A DNA stretch of 64,000 bases from Shewanella abyssi (GCF_023284025.1 NZ_JAKIKR010000013.1:31435-95434); one strand, 5' to 3'. Numbered from the stretch's first letter, positions 9,355 to 19,417 are shown. The notes: a model not told the origin generated them from the sequence alone. Made by a program: numbers and translations.

Positions 9355-10788
9355 CTACACTCGACCATACCTATCTTCAAAACGCACAATATCATCTTCA
9401 CCAAGATAACTACCGGTCTGTACTTCAATCATCTCTAGTGGGATTTTTCCAGGATTTTCTAAAGCATGAATAGTACCCAATGGGATATAGGTAGACTCAT
9501 TTTCAGTTACTATAATCGTCTTATCGCCATTTAATACACTTGCAGTGCCTGATACGACAATCCAATGCTCTGAACGGTGATGGTGCTTTTGAATCGATAG
9601 CTTTTCACCTGGCTTAACCGTAATACGCTTAACTTGGTCTCGTGGACCAGAATCAATTGAATCGTATTTCCCCCAAGGTCGATACACTTCACGATGAAGT
9701 TTATGCTCAGTTCTGCCAGCAGCTTTTAACTGGTTAACAATTGCCTTAACATCTTGTACCTTGTCTTTGCTTGCCACTAAAATTGCATCTTTGGTTTCAA
9801 TAACCACGAGGTTATCCACACCGACTGTTGATACTAATTTGTTGTCCGCATAGATATAATTATTACTTGAATCAACCGTTATTACATCACCTTTAATAAC
9901 GTTTTGGTTTTCATCTTTCACTGAAACTTCCCATAACGCAGAAAAAGAGCCAACATCACTCCATCCGGCATCCATAGGGACAACTATTGCAGAATGCGTC
10001 TTTTCCATCACCGCATAATCAATAGAATCATCAGGACAAGTTTCAAAGATAGCTTTATCAACACGCACAAAGTCTACATCTTGTGAGGGTGTAGCAATAG
10101 CACGCTTGCAGACATCTAGCATGTTCGGTGCAAATTTCTCTAACTCTTCGAGATATCGACTTGCTTTGAACATAAACATACCTGAATTCCAGTAATACTC
10201 ACCAGAATCAAGATATGCTTGCGCTGTTTCCAAATCAGGTTTTTCAACAAATTGACTGACCACAAAGGCATCATGACTATTCGTATCTCGCCCCTCGCAG
10301 TACGCCCCTCTCTTTATATAGCCATAACCGGTTTCCGGTGCAGTGGGAACGATACCGAAGGTGACTAGTTTATCGTTTTGTGCAAATGACAGTGCTTTTG
10401 CTACGGAATCTCTAAAAGCTTGTTCATTTTCAATAATATGATCCGCAGCCAACACTAACAAAACAGGCTCTTCACCATCAACGGCATTGTTAACCGCTTG
10501 CAATGCCGCAAGTGCAATCGCTGGGGCAGTATTTCTGCCAACCGGCTCTAAGATAATGCCGCTATGTTGATAACCGCCTAAACGCATTTGCTCAGCAGCA
10601 ATAAACCGATGTTCTTCATTACAGATTAATACAGGTGCAGTGTGCTCAATGCCTGATAAACGGGCAACCGTTTGTTGCAACATTGACTCATTACCTGTCA
10701 CCGTTAAAAACTGCTTTGGGTAAAGCTCGCGAGATAGCGGCCATAGACGACTGCCTGTACCACCAGCCATAATAATAGGTAAAATCAT
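9355..10788 (-). CDS. manC: Mannose-1-phosphate guanylyltransferase / mannose-6-phosphate isomerase
   Basis: Bifunctional type II enzyme of 477 residues. The N-terminal nucleotidyltransferase starts [20 protein letters not shown] and carries [10 protein letters not shown]. The C-terminal cupin isomerase includes [10 protein letters not shown] and [16 protein letters not shown] with metal-binding histidines. I start it at ATG 10788 behind AGGA. The frame is open upstream to 10875, but that extension would encode a Phe-Pro repeat from a hexamer array and is not credible. With manB it supplies GDP-mannose. No GDP-mannose dehydratase is in the window, so mannose itself is the likely sugar. Confidence 0.93.
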   Translation of the reverse strand: MILPIIMAGGTGSRLWPLSRELYPKQFLTVTGNESMLQQTVARLSGIEHTAPVLICNEEHRFIAAEQMRLGGYQHSGIILEPVGRNTAPAIALAALQAVNNAVDGEEPVLLVLAADHIIENEQAFRDSVAKALSFAQNDKLVTFGIVPTAPETGYGYIKRGAYCEGRDTNSHDAFVVSQFVEKPDLETAQAYLDSGEYYWNSGMFMFKASRYLEELEKFAPNMLDVCKRAIATPSQDVDFVRVDKAIFETCPDDSIDYAVMEKTHSAIVVPMDAGWSDVGSFSALWEVSVKDENQNVIKGDVITVDSSNNYIYADNKLVSTVGVDNLVVIETKDAILVASKDKVQDVKAIVNQLKAAGRTEHKLHREVYRPWGKYDSIDSGPRDQVKRITVKPGEKLSIQKHHHRSEHWIVVSGTASVLNGDKTIIVTENESTYIPLGTIHALENPGKIPLEMIEVQTGSYLGEDDIVRFEDRYGRV

Positions 10789-10818
10789 ATTGTGTCCTAT
10801 ATAAAAACTAATAAACGC

Positions 10819-10847
10819 AAATGGAAATGGAAATGGAAATGGAAATG
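10819..10847. repeat. Hexamer tandem array (AAATGG)
   Basis: Four full AAATGG units plus five bases, about 30 bp upstream of the manC start codon in its 5' untranslated region. Being a 6-bp unit in a region without stop codons, it extends the manC frame upstream as an apparent Phe-Pro repeat, which could mislead start-site prediction. Confidence 0.88.
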
Positions 10848-11021
10848 TTGATAGGCCAGAAAAAAACGTTATCAATAAAACGGTTGCATAGGCGATGCGA
10901 CTTACGCTTTATGACTCAATAATTAAAGCTATTCACTCATCTACTTTATAGTCGAAATAATTGCTCTTCAATTATTATCTGAACCTAACTCTTAATTAAG
11001 TCTACAAGAATGATAAAAATA

Positions 11022-12068
11022 TCACTTTGAAATCAGATCAAAATATTGTTTACGAACAATATCCCAAGTGTAACGACGCTGGGCTATTTCTAACATAGAT
11101 TGGCCATTATCAGAATATTGTTCAGTATTAATATTTCCAACAAGGCCAACTGAATCTGAGAAGAAACTGGCCATACTTTCTGTTGAAGCGCGATTATAAT
11201 TACAATCAAAGCACATAATCGGCTTAGCAAAGTGCATCATTTCAACTAAGGAGGGGTTAGTGCCTCCAGCCGAATGCCCATGTACATAAAAAGAGCAAGA
11301 GGCACGTAATAGTGAAAGCTTCTCAATATCATAAATCGGATCGATAATATCGATATTATCAAAAGATGAATACTTCGCTTTCATCTTTTGACCAAAATCA
11401 CTGTTATCCCAATTACCGATAAATTTTAAAGGCTTTGCAGTGTGACTAAAGGCATTAAGGATCATTTCTACATTATTTTCAGGCTCAATACGACATAAGG
11501 CCAATGCAAAACCAGCATCACTGAAAATCATATCAGTACCAACAGCATGGTCGCCACCATAGGCAATGACGGCACTTTTTACGGCATACTCATTTTGAAC
11601 GTAATCAGCAATGGCCTGATTATCAGCAATAACAACATTTGAGTATTTTACTGCTAATTTTTCAGAGTATTTGAGGAAGCGTTTAGCCCACTTACCCCAT
11701 TTATGTCTTCGCCACTCAAGACCATCAATATTAGTCACAACTTTCGATTTCGAAAAAAACCGGAAAAAGGGCAGAAAAATACAACCAGAAACACCAAGAA
11801 TCAAAACAACATCTGGACGTTTAAAAAGGGCATGTGACAATGAAACAATATCATAAATGATACTTTGAGGACCATTTGCTTTGAATGGGATATAGGCTAA
11901 CTTGGCACCCTTATAAGATGAGGATTGTTGTTTATAACTTTTGGAGGAGCAATAAACCGTTAAATCGTTTTCTTGGTACTGTACATCAACCAAGTTTTCA
12001 ACCAGTGTTTCGAATCCACCATAACAAGCTGGTAAACCGACAGTACCTATAATTGCTATTTTAGACAT
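11022..12068 (-). CDS. Glycosyltransferase with N-terminal DUF1972 domain, probable rhamnosyltransferase
   Basis: A 348-residue GT-B enzyme starting MSKIAIIGTVGLPACYGGFE, which is the DUF1972 signature (GTxGxPxxYGGFE) found in Cps2T-type rhamnosyltransferases. The C-terminal half has the GT4-like segment ALCRIEPENNVEMIL and HGHSAGGTNPSLVEMM, where the final Glu fits the nucleotide-sugar site. An upstream in-frame start at 12125 would add a low-complexity leader (MNTKTKIK), so I chose ATG 12068. It lies in an operon with rml genes, which supports dTDP-L-rhamnose as donor, but linkage and acceptor are unknown. Confidence 0.85.
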   Translation of the reverse strand: MSKIAIIGTVGLPACYGGFETLVENLVDVQYQENDLTVYCSSKSYKQQSSSYKGAKLAYIPFKANGPQSIIYDIVSLSHALFKRPDVVLILGVSGCIFLPFFRFFSKSKVVTNIDGLEWRRHKWGKWAKRFLKYSEKLAVKYSNVVIADNQAIADYVQNEYAVKSAVIAYGGDHAVGTDMIFSDAGFALALCRIEPENNVEMILNAFSHTAKPLKFIGNWDNSDFGQKMKAKYSSFDNIDIIDPIYDIEKLSLLRASCSFYVHGHSAGGTNPSLVEMMHFAKPIMCFDCNYNRASTESMASFFSDSVGLVGNINTEQYSDNGQSMLEIAQRRYTWDIVRKQYFDLISK

Positions 12069-12258
12069 TAGAATATAACCATATATAACAGACCATTCTG
12101 TTTTTATTTTTGTTTTTGTATTCATTCGAAAAACACTTCAACAATAAAGTGCTTTCATTAATTATCATTCGATGAGTGCATTACTATACTGGATTTAAAA
12201 TAGACGCCTTAATTGGCAACCAATATAAACCCTAAGCCTGCGAAGAAAGGAAGGTTGT

Positions 12259-13395
12259 TTATAAGCTGCTATAAACTTTAGCCGTTTTTTCCCCAACAAC
12301 AGCCCAATCATATTTATCTTTCATATCCTGATGCGCAACATCGGACAACATTTTCAAGTCAGTACCATCACTTAATGCAAGAGTTATTTTATCTGCCAGA
12401 TCATGACTATTACCCTTCTTAAAACTAAAACCATTAACTCCATCTGTGACAACTTCCATCATCCCAGGGATATCTGAAACTAACACAGGCGTTTTGTAGC
12501 TCATTGCCATCAACAGGACGCCACTCTGATAGATCTCTCTATAGGGCAGAACAATTAGATCTGCGGCACTGTAATATTTAACTACATCATTATCGTGAAT
12601 ATACTTAATATGTTGAATAACACTATTACCCAATCCATTATCATCAATCAATTTTTGATATAAGCTCCAATCATCTTTCCACACCTTACCAGCAATGAGC
12701 AGCTTGGCTGTTGGATGGTTCTCGAGTACCAGAGGCATTGCCTGTAGTAAACAATCTAATCCTTTGACTGACTTAATTTGACCAAAAAATAGAATCACTT
12801 TATCAGCAGGGATCGCAAGTGCATCACAAGCCTCAACTTTAGGCAACCGAGGGTCGATCTGATCGATATAATTACCATGAGGAATAACGGCAATCATTTT
12901 TTCAGGTAAGCATATCTTGGTAAGTAACGCTTGTTTACTTATTTGATTGTGGGCAATGACTTTATCCGCAAGTGTTAAAATACCTAAAGCCCGTTTAGCA
13001 TTCTTTTCACCATGAAAGCTCTCAACATCGTGTGCTGTTACCACTATTTTAAAACCGAACAATTTAGTTATTTTCAGCATTAGACTTTGCATGAGGTTAT
13101 AATGAAAAAAGTGGAAATGTACTATTGAAACTTTTGATAATTTAGCATCGATTAAGCTGCGTAATAAGCCAAAAAAGAAATTGAATGCTCGAAAAATAAC
13201 AGGCGTATTACCCCACACTCCTTTAAAATATTTTTTTACTTTAACCTTGCAGTGAGCGTCTGTAATCGTTTCAGTAGATGTATATAAAACAGCTTCTACC
13301 CCACAATTATTCAGACCATTTGCTAAGCCCAAATCATAATAATTCATACCACCGTGCCCACCTACAGGCTCAACAATTGCTACATTTTTAGGCAT
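12259..13395 (-). CDS. Family 4 glycosyltransferase
   Basis: A 378-residue GT-B fold enzyme. The N-terminus (VEPVGGHGGMNYYDLGLANG) is an acceptor-side glycine-rich loop. The C-terminal Glycos_transf_1 domain includes LFFGQIKSVKGLDCLLQAMP and YREIYQSGVLLMAMSYKTPV followed by SDIPGMMEVVTDGVNGF, typical of GT4. The donor could be GDP-mannose given manBC downstream, which is inference. Its start overlaps the stop of the upstream sulfotransferase gene by 8 bp, implying coupled translation. Confidence 0.86.
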   Translation of the reverse strand: MPKNVAIVEPVGGHGGMNYYDLGLANGLNNCGVEAVLYTSTETITDAHCKVKVKKYFKGVWGNTPVIFRAFNFFFGLLRSLIDAKLSKVSIVHFHFFHYNLMQSLMLKITKLFGFKIVVTAHDVESFHGEKNAKRALGILTLADKVIAHNQISKQALLTKICLPEKMIAVIPHGNYIDQIDPRLPKVEACDALAIPADKVILFFGQIKSVKGLDCLLQAMPLVLENHPTAKLLIAGKVWKDDWSLYQKLIDDNGLGNSVIQHIKYIHDNDVVKYYSAADLIVLPYREIYQSGVLLMAMSYKTPVLVSDIPGMMEVVTDGVNGFSFKKGNSHDLADKITLALSDGTDLKMLSDVAHQDMKDKYDWAVVGEKTAKVYSSL

Positions 13396-14266
13396 TTGAA
13401 TTACTCCATGATGATACGTCTTGCTCGATTAATTCATTGAGTAGTAGCATGTCTTCTCGATATATTTCAGCTAGCCTAGACTTTACACTTTCAGTCATTA
13501 CAGGCTTACGACCTTTTTTGAATAAATAGGTATTAATAAAAGTTCTAACTTTATACGGAAAAATAGCAGACAGTAACTTCCTGAGCCACACTCGAGAATA
13601 CAACCAAGCTACAACTTTATTTCTAGGCATCGAAAACTGATTATGACTAACGTTGGTATCTGCATGGCTTGCTTTTTGCACATCTAAAAAGCCAAATAAA
13701 TCGTTCACAACAGATGGCGTATCGGCCTTAAGTTCTTCTTGCGTATATATTTTAATTTGTTCCCTTGGAAAAACATCTAAATACCGCTTAACTTGTTTAC
13801 CATAAAGACCTAGTTCAACGTACTGTTGATAATACAATCCCATGTTTTTATGATTCCCTTTTTTAAAAACGATGTCTTCATAGGGCAGATCAACCAAGCC
13901 TAACTTTAAATCCATTAAATAGTGTGAATACCCTCTTGCAATTGGATCTCTTAAGACCATTATTATTTTGCACTCAGGGTTATATTCATAAATAGACTTT
14001 GCTACATCAGGGTAAAACAAGTAGGAAACGCTGGCTTCGCCTTTGACTTGAACCTCATCACCTTTAGAGAAAAGTGCCTGATAAGCAGGGGCAGAATTCA
14101 CTTTAAAATCAGCATAAAATAAATTCTGTTTCTCCAGCGCTTCGCAAGAAAAAAAGTTGATCTCTTTAGGTTCCGTCATAAATACCGATGGATTGGCACT
14201 CAAATAATGGTAAAGAGATGTTGTACCCGCTTTAGGGGCACCAACGATGATAAAGTCTGGTGACAT
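13388..14266 (-). CDS. PAPS-dependent sulfotransferase (Sulfotransfer_1 type)
   Basis: A 292-residue cytosolic enzyme expected to move a sulfuryl group from PAPS to a sugar hydroxyl. FIIVGAPKAGTTSLYHYL (residues 5-22) is the 5'-phosphosulfate loop, and VLRDPIARGYSHYLMDL (Arg106, Ser114) is the 3'-phosphate motif of the NDST/heparan-type family. EPKEINFFS is also typical of that branch. It lies between two glycosyltransferase-type genes and overlaps the next gene by 8 bp, so its substrate is probably the growing repeat unit. It is one of three sulfotransferases of different subfamilies in this operon. Confidence 0.9.
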   Translation of the reverse strand: MSPDFIIVGAPKAGTTSLYHYLSANPSVFMTEPKEINFFSCEALEKQNLFYADFKVNSAPAYQALFSKGDEVQVKGEASVSYLFYPDVAKSIYEYNPECKIIMVLRDPIARGYSHYLMDLKLGLVDLPYEDIVFKKGNHKNMGLYYQQYVELGLYGKQVKRYLDVFPREQIKIYTQEELKADTPSVVNDLFGFLDVQKASHADTNVSHNQFSMPRNKVVAWLYSRVWLRKLLSAIFPYKVRTFINTYLFKKGRKPVMTESVKSRLAEIYREDMLLLNELIEQDVSSWSNSNA

Positions 14267-14416
14267 AAACGACCTTCAAGAAAAAATTATTAGAATAGAG
14301 CATCTCGGTAGAGATGTACTATCTATGATGATATTTATTTTTATACGTCAACTAGCATGTGTGAATCATTGCAAAACATTAATGCTTACTAAAATAGCTA
14401 GGGAGATACGGGAGTA

Positions 14417-15418
14417 TTACTTTATACCCAATCTTTTAATAAGTGTGGCCTTGATGTTTTTCATTCTAGAAAGATTAAGTAAAATTGAAAGCGAGATCTT
14501 AAAAGGGAATGAAAATATAAATAAGGCTAACATAAAGTAATTTGGTTTTACATTCGATAGCTCATAACCAAGTTCCCCCATCAAGTTACCATTTAATTTT
14601 TCACAAATATAAATTTCAGTATCTGTTAAAGATGAGTTTTCCCAAGTAGATAGCTTCTCAGGATTAACACCCAAACTTTTAGAATCCGCACCTATAGAAG
14701 AGCCAACTTGTGGGATAGCTAACATTGAATCAGAATATTCCAGACTCAAAAAATCACAAATATTTATAACTGTACTTTTGGGATTGAGAATTAAATCTTC
14801 AAATTTAACTGAAAGCAGATTATCACCATTGTAAGACAAACATTGTTCTACAGAAGACTTCCAAATTGTTGAAACTGTGAATGGATGATAAAGAGACCAA
14901 GATCTAAGCGTTTCATATAAGGGCAAGTCAGTTAACCCTAAGAATTTTCTTTTCCATTTATTTTTTTGTGACAACATAATGGATCTAGGATCTCTCACCA
15001 TATTAATAAATAGCGTATTACTAATATTTAAGTTTATCTCATTTAAATAATAAACGTTTTTCGGGGTTTGCTCGCAGGCTAACTCTTTTCCATACAAGCC
15101 AGAGTAATAATCCAAAAATGAAGAAAATACATTAGCAGGAGTTATCTTATCACTAGCTATTTTGAGCAATACCAACTTAGATTCATTGCTATATTGAGAT
15201 ATTTGATGCTGCTTAAAAAAGCTTTGTTTTTGTATCGCAAACAATTTATTCAATAAATGCAAAGCCCTTTCATTACTGAACACCGTGTTTAGATCGTCAG
15301 GGCTAATAATTGACTCTAAAAAATGGATTTCTTGAAATGTGTGAACCTTTTTATTATTGCCTAATATACGACTAAGCATTGTCGTCCCGCTACGTGAATT
15401 CCCTACAACAAATATCAT
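14417..15418 (-). CDS. Sulfotransferase family protein (Sulfotransfer_3 type)
   Basis: A 333-residue protein starting MIFVVGNSRSGTTMLSRILG, the PAPS 5'-phosphosulfate loop of the Sulfotransfer_3 family. NMVRDPRSIMLSQKNKWKR around residues 135-155 is the 3'-phosphate-binding motif (Arg, then Ser). A hydrophobic stretch near the C-terminus (NYFMLALFIFSFPFKISLSI) may anchor it to the membrane. It is AT-rich like its neighbours and separated by 150 bp from the next sulfotransferase gene. Its position among glycosyltransferase genes suggests polysaccharide sulfation; lipid-linked intermediates are possible given the membrane segment. Confidence 0.85.
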   Translation of the reverse strand: MIFVVGNSRSGTTMLSRILGNNKKVHTFQEIHFLESIISPDDLNTVFSNERALHLLNKLFAIQKQSFFKQHQISQYSNESKLVLLKIASDKITPANVFSSFLDYYSGLYGKELACEQTPKNVYYLNEINLNISNTLFINMVRDPRSIMLSQKNKWKRKFLGLTDLPLYETLRSWSLYHPFTVSTIWKSSVEQCLSYNGDNLLSVKFEDLILNPKSTVINICDFLSLEYSDSMLAIPQVGSSIGADSKSLGVNPEKLSTWENSSLTDTEIYICEKLNGNLMGELGYELSNVKPNYFMLALFIFSFPFKISLSILLNLSRMKNIKATLIKRLGIK

Positions 15419-15561
15419 TTTACAATTATTCCTAAACTAGACCATGCATATGCGTTTTTTTGAAAAAGTAAATCAAACTTAATTTATCGCCTAAAATGTA
15501 AATAAAAAGACCAAAATTCAACTAATTAATGAACTCTTATCAAGCTAGTTTTATAGTCAAA

Positions 15562-16119
15562 TCAGATTGCATTATCGCTTTCTTTCAAGTATGAAATCCA
15601 ATGTTTTCCGACTTCCCTCTTACCGACAACCTTTGCAGGCACTCCCGCCACTATCGTGTAAGGCTCAACATCCGTAATTACCATTGCCCCCGCAGCAATA
15701 ACGGCCCCCTCACCAACATGAAGACAACCTTTACCGTGTTTATTGCTAATGATTTGAGCTCCAGCTAAAATTTCCACATGATCACTGATAGTTATGTTAG
15801 GCCCCCCTAACGTTACACGCTGCAATATCGAACAATATTCACCCAACTTTGCAGTTGGATTTACAACAAGCCCTCGTGCGTGTGAGAAACATAACCCCTT
15901 ACCAGCCTCAACTCTCGGTCCAATCCAAACACCGTGAAGAAAATCATTTAGATTTGTAAATAGATAGGCAAGAGGCCTAAATAGGCGATACCGATAACAC
16001 AACTGACTTAAGCGAAACAGCAGAAGCATTCTTATTTCAGGGTAATAAAAGTACTTAGCAAAGCCCGACCCCTTAACAAGCTGAAAAACCCTTATATCTT
16101 CTCTTATATTTGTAAACAT
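15562..16119 (-). CDS. Left-handed beta-helix acyltransferase (serine acetyltransferase-like)
   Basis: A 185-residue hexapeptide-repeat protein resembling CysE (SATase) in GKGLCFSHARGLVVNPTAKL, LQRVTLGGPN and IAAGAMVITDVEPYTIVAGV. The N-terminal helical half is short and ends in a hydrophobic MLLLFRLSQLCYRYRLF. In polysaccharide loci such proteins usually O-acetylate sugars. A role in serine acetylation is unlikely here but not excluded, since cysteine-pathway genes (cysDNC) are in the same locus. One base separates it from the upstream GT2 gene. Confidence 0.85.
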   Translation of the reverse strand: MFTNIREDIRVFQLVKGSGFAKYFYYPEIRMLLLFRLSQLCYRYRLFRPLAYLFTNLNDFLHGVWIGPRVEAGKGLCFSHARGLVVNPTAKLGEYCSILQRVTLGGPNITISDHVEILAGAQIISNKHGKGCLHVGEGAVIAAGAMVITDVEPYTIVAGVPAKVVGKREVGKHWISYLKESDNAI

Positions 16120-16120
16120 A

Positions 16121-17050
16121 TTAGAACCTCAAAAAATGGAATATACCTTTAACGTGCGCATAAAAAAGATCTATTCGGCGTTTATACAACCATTTAATCG
16201 ACATAAATAGTGCTTGATAAGTCATCGGACACAAACGTTTTAAAGGAGGAAGAGTGTCCCATAGAAATCTCATTTTATTTCTAGACATCCAATACACGGA
16301 AAATAGACTCCAATGCCCGTTAGAGCCACCTACCTTATGATAGATTTTGGACTTATCACTGACATCCAATCGAAAACCGTTATTTAAAACTCGCTGGCAA
16401 AACTCCAAGTCTTCGACATACATAAAATACTCTGCGTTAAGTAATCCTACTTTAGCAAAGGTCTTCGACGGAATAAGCCATAGACAACCACTAATAAAGC
16501 TAACCCGTTCTTTCATAGTTTGACCACGATCCAACTCATGGAAAAAAAAATGCTCTACTGCCCCAGTAATTGGATGGAACTTACCACCAAAAAACCATAT
16601 ACGATCTGGTTGGTCATGTAATAAAATTTTACAACTCGCAATACCAACTGAAGCATCGCTTTCACAACATACTACCAGAGGCTCTAAAAAATCGCTCGTT
16701 ACTATCGTGTCATTATTCAAAATAAGAACGTAATCGGCATCATCTGCTAGCGCAGATGTAATGCCAATATTATTTCCACAACCATAGCCACCGTTATGCT
16801 CTGATTGTATCAATTGAATGGCAAGTGCACCTGAAACATAAGTATCATCCTTTGCAGAACAGGAAAAACCATTATTTAATAAAAAGCGTTGTATTTTCAA
16901 AACGGAATCATCTGTTGATTTGTTATCAACAACAATGATATTAAAATGACGATAGCTCACAGAAAACAGGCTCTGTAAACACTCTAGGGTGTCATCAGCA
17001 CCATTATAATTCAGTAAAATAATGCTAACTTTTGGTTGTACAGACAACAT
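16121..17050 (-). CDS. Family 2 glycosyltransferase
   Basis: A 309-residue GT-A enzyme. VSIILLNYNGADDTLECLQS opens the fold, LILNNDT is the DxD-equivalent metal site, and ISGCLWLIPS with EYFMYVEDLEFCQRV is the acceptor/catalytic region seen in rhamnosyltransferase-like GT2 proteins. ATG 17050 is preceded by AAGGA at good spacing and overlaps the wzy gene by 26 bp. Upstream in-frame starts lie deeper in wzy. It belongs to the sulfated-polymer locus. Confidence 0.88.
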   Translation of the reverse strand: MLSVQPKVSIILLNYNGADDTLECLQSLFSVSYRHFNIIVVDNKSTDDSVLKIQRFLLNNGFSCSAKDDTYVSGALAIQLIQSEHNGGYGCGNNIGITSALADDADYVLILNNDTIVTSDFLEPLVVCCESDASVGIASCKILLHDQPDRIWFFGGKFHPITGAVEHFFFHELDRGQTMKERVSFISGCLWLIPSKTFAKVGLLNAEYFMYVEDLEFCQRVLNNGFRLDVSDKSKIYHKVGGSNGHWSLFSVYWMSRNKMRFLWDTLPPLKRLCPMTYQALFMSIKWLYKRRIDLFYAHVKGIFHFLRF

Positions 17051-18302
17051 GGTTTTCCTTTTCATTATTCTCAACAAATGCGAATAATATAAATAACGGT
17101 AGTAACAGTGTGAAGATCTGAAAAAAGGGTACACTTTGCTGAGGTGTTAATAAGACAAAGACAAGCATATAACGAATAGCATTAATGAAGTCATTGTCTA
17201 TCTTCATGGTTTTGTGAAGCAACTTCAATACCATAAAAGTTGGATAAGCCCACAAAAATATTATCCCAAAAAGACCATATTGAAAAAAACCACCTAACCA
17301 GCCAATATCGGATGGGTAAAAATAGCTAAAATAAGTTGACCAACCATCATTAAATTGATTGCTGACATTACCGGCACCAAAGAGCATGGCATATGGGTTA
17401 GCCGTAAAGTAATCAATAACAGTATTCGCAGTCCAAATTCGAGCATTAGAAGACATATCAGAGCCTTCTTTACCAGAGAACACCGTATTAAACATTTCGG
17501 CAAAGAAGCTTACTTTACTTAATAGCAAATCAGGCATTAATAGCAAGAACAACGACATTGAAAAAGCCAGAACAGTTGAACTCACTAACGCATAAAAAAT
17601 AAAACGATTTAAACCAGCATTAAAAATAAAATAGCAGGCCATCACCAGTAGGCTAACGATTAAATATGTCCGGCCACCATTTAGGAAAACAATATAACTT
17701 AAAAATAACAAGGTCAGACACAAGTAGCTAAATTTTTTGAAAGTGAAAAGCTTAATGAAAAAATAGATCAAACCAAACTTAATGAAAAATTCAACGAAAT
17801 GAAACCTAACCCCTCTTGATTCAGTGATTTTGCCAAATCCAACGCCATCATCATTAGCCCAGGGCTCTACAAAAAAGTAGAAGGAGCAGTAAATGATTAA
17901 GCTTGCAACAGCAATAAATACAAAGATATTTTCCAACTCATAAAATTTTATACGCTTTGTTATTAGCAGATAGTAAATAGATAGCGCCGCAGATATTACA
18001 AACCAGTTACGTTCGGAAAGTAAACCTAATAATAATGGTTGACCGAAATTTATTTTAGTTGAAAATGCGGATATCACAGGGATAATAAACATCAAAACCG
18101 CAAAGTATGCGACGCAATTCTGAGCAACCGATCTATTGACGAATAAGTGCACATAGTAAACAATTACAAATGCTAAGGTACACACTAAGAAGACACTTTG
18201 TACAACTGTAAAAATCGGCTCTAACGGCGTTGATTGATACATCTTTAAAGATAAAAATAATAACACTAAGATGTATATATATGCGACTTTAATTTTTTTC
18301 AT
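17025..18302 (-). CDS. wzy: O-antigen/capsule polymerase (Wzy-like)
   Basis: A 425-residue very hydrophobic protein with about ten to twelve predicted membrane segments and a longer periplasmic loop in the middle (the stretch with LFGAGNVSNQFNDGWSTYF). This layout fits Wzy/O-antigen ligase family proteins, which polymerise undecaprenyl-linked repeat units on the periplasmic face. Sequence conservation in the family is low, so the call rests on topology, length and context (one wzx, one wzy per locus). A second candidate polymerase at 42283 belongs to the other locus. Confidence 0.8.
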   Translation of the reverse strand: MKKIKVAYIYILVLLFLSLKMYQSTPLEPIFTVVQSVFLVCTLAFVIVYYVHLFVNRSVAQNCVAYFAVLMFIIPVISAFSTKINFGQPLLLGLLSERNWFVISAALSIYYLLITKRIKFYELENIFVFIAVASLIIYCSFYFFVEPWANDDGVGFGKITESRGVRFHFVEFFIKFGLIYFFIKLFTFKKFSYLCLTLLFLSYIVFLNGGRTYLIVSLLVMACYFIFNAGLNRFIFYALVSSTVLAFSMSLFLLLMPDLLLSKVSFFAEMFNTVFSGKEGSDMSSNARIWTANTVIDYFTANPYAMLFGAGNVSNQFNDGWSTYFSYFYPSDIGWLGGFFQYGLFGIIFLWAYPTFMVLKLLHKTMKIDNDFINAIRYMLVFVLLTPQQSVPFFQIFTLLLPLFILFAFVENNEKENHVVCTTKS

Positions 18303-18373
18303 ATTTAATTCTATTATTGGGCGGCCTTACCGAGTAGCTTAAAAATAGCCTAACCATGTGACTCTGCTCAATG

Positions 18374-18389
18374 GTGGGTTAAAACCCAC
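18374..18389. repeat. Divergent REP-like palindrome
   Basis: GTGGGTTAAAACCCAC is a perfect 16-bp palindrome in the 209-bp gap upstream of wzy, followed by TAATGTAGG. It resembles REP unit A in overall form (palindrome near GTAG, TTAA-like centre) but differs in sequence and is alone here. It could be a REP variant of another subfamily. Confidence 0.55.
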
Positions 18390-18511
18390 TAATGTAGGTG
18401 GACAATATACTAAACACAAAAAAGAAAATTTAATAAAACCCTCAAAAAAGGCAATGAGTTAACACGGAGTAACTCGACTCTGGGCATTAGCATATACTAT
18501 TAGTTCGCAAA

Positions 18512-19261
18512 TCATCGATTTAACTCATAACCTAATAATTTAAAATCTTTTTTGTATATTTCATTTACCACGCCATACATTTTTTTTGAATAAATTTCAC
18601 TCAAATTTATTCGTTGAGTGCTGGTAACATTTTTTCTAGAGAAAACAATTTTTTTCCCTATTGCTTCCGATAAAAAGAATTCCACATCTTGGATTTTTTC
18701 TAAATAACCAATATAATCACAAATTCTACTTTCGCCGTCATAAATAAACTTAAATTGAGGTATAAAATGTTCTGCATAACAATCAACAGCATTTTGTAAC
18801 CCACCATTCAGCACAAAGTCTTCAAAAGAGTTATATTTGGAAATATAAAGATCCCGCCATACCTTATCTCCAGGATTCATACCTCCTCTCTTCAAATATA
18901 TGTATGCAGAGTAAAGCCTTTCATAAGGGTTTCTTACAATTGTAAACGTAAACGCATTCTTGAATCTATCTGGGTCTTCATTGAAATAATCTAACGCGGT
19001 CGCATGGTGCGATTTATCTATATTATATAAAGCCTTAACAATAGACATACCTGCAGCCTTGGGAATATGTAAAAATACGACTTTATTATTATAATCAAAG
19101 AAAAGCTTTCTATTTGAATAATCTAGAGGTTTTTTGAGCTTCGCAGCACTCTGGATTTTATGCTTAATTCTAAAATATACAATACTTTGCCCCAAACCCA
19201 CCTTAAATATAAAGGTTTTGACCAGTTTTTTAAGGTTTTTTTTTATACGTATTAATATCAT
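18512..19261 (-). CDS. Carbohydrate sulfotransferase (Sulfotransfer_2 type)
   Basis: A 249-residue protein with VVFLHIPKAAGMSIVKALY (residues 61-79), the HIPK(A/T)xG 5'-phosphosulfate signature of the Sulfotransfer_2 family that includes HNK-1 and chondroitin sulfotransferases. TFTIVRNPYERLYSAYIYLK (residues 105-124) is the 3'-phosphate motif (Arg110, Ser118). The N-terminus is basic with a mildly hydrophobic stretch, without a clear membrane anchor. It is the third sulfotransferase of the locus and from a different family than the other two, so at least two or three positions of the polymer may be sulfated. Confidence 0.9.
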   Translation of the reverse strand: MILIRIKKNLKKLVKTFIFKVGLGQSIVYFRIKHKIQSAAKLKKPLDYSNRKLFFDYNNKVVFLHIPKAAGMSIVKALYNIDKSHHATALDYFNEDPDRFKNAFTFTIVRNPYERLYSAYIYLKRGGMNPGDKVWRDLYISKYNSFEDFVLNGGLQNAVDCYAEHFIPQFKFIYDGESRICDYIGYLEKIQDVEFFLSEAIGKKIVFSRKNVTSTQRINLSEIYSKKMYGVVNEIYKKDFKLLGYELNR

Positions 19262-19417
19262 TCTTTAGTCCGTCTTAAACATATCATTGATCAATTCGAT
19301 CTAATGAACGCTACTGGTTTAAAATACTCGCTATGGTAATCACATCAATAACTAGCACTTTCATCGAAATTTATTTTATTAAAAATAGAATTTAACACTC
19401 TGAAATAGACCTTTTTG

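Noticed and set aside
10789..10875. N-terminal extension of ManC encoding a Phe-Pro repeat
   Set aside because: It arises from the AAATGG hexamer array read in frame. The conserved protein begins at [10 protein letters not shown] behind a good AGGA, so the extension is treated as untranslated leader.
14247..14540. 97-codon open frame on the plus strand
   Set aside because: It overlaps the ends of two sulfotransferase genes on the other strand and has no recognisable domain.
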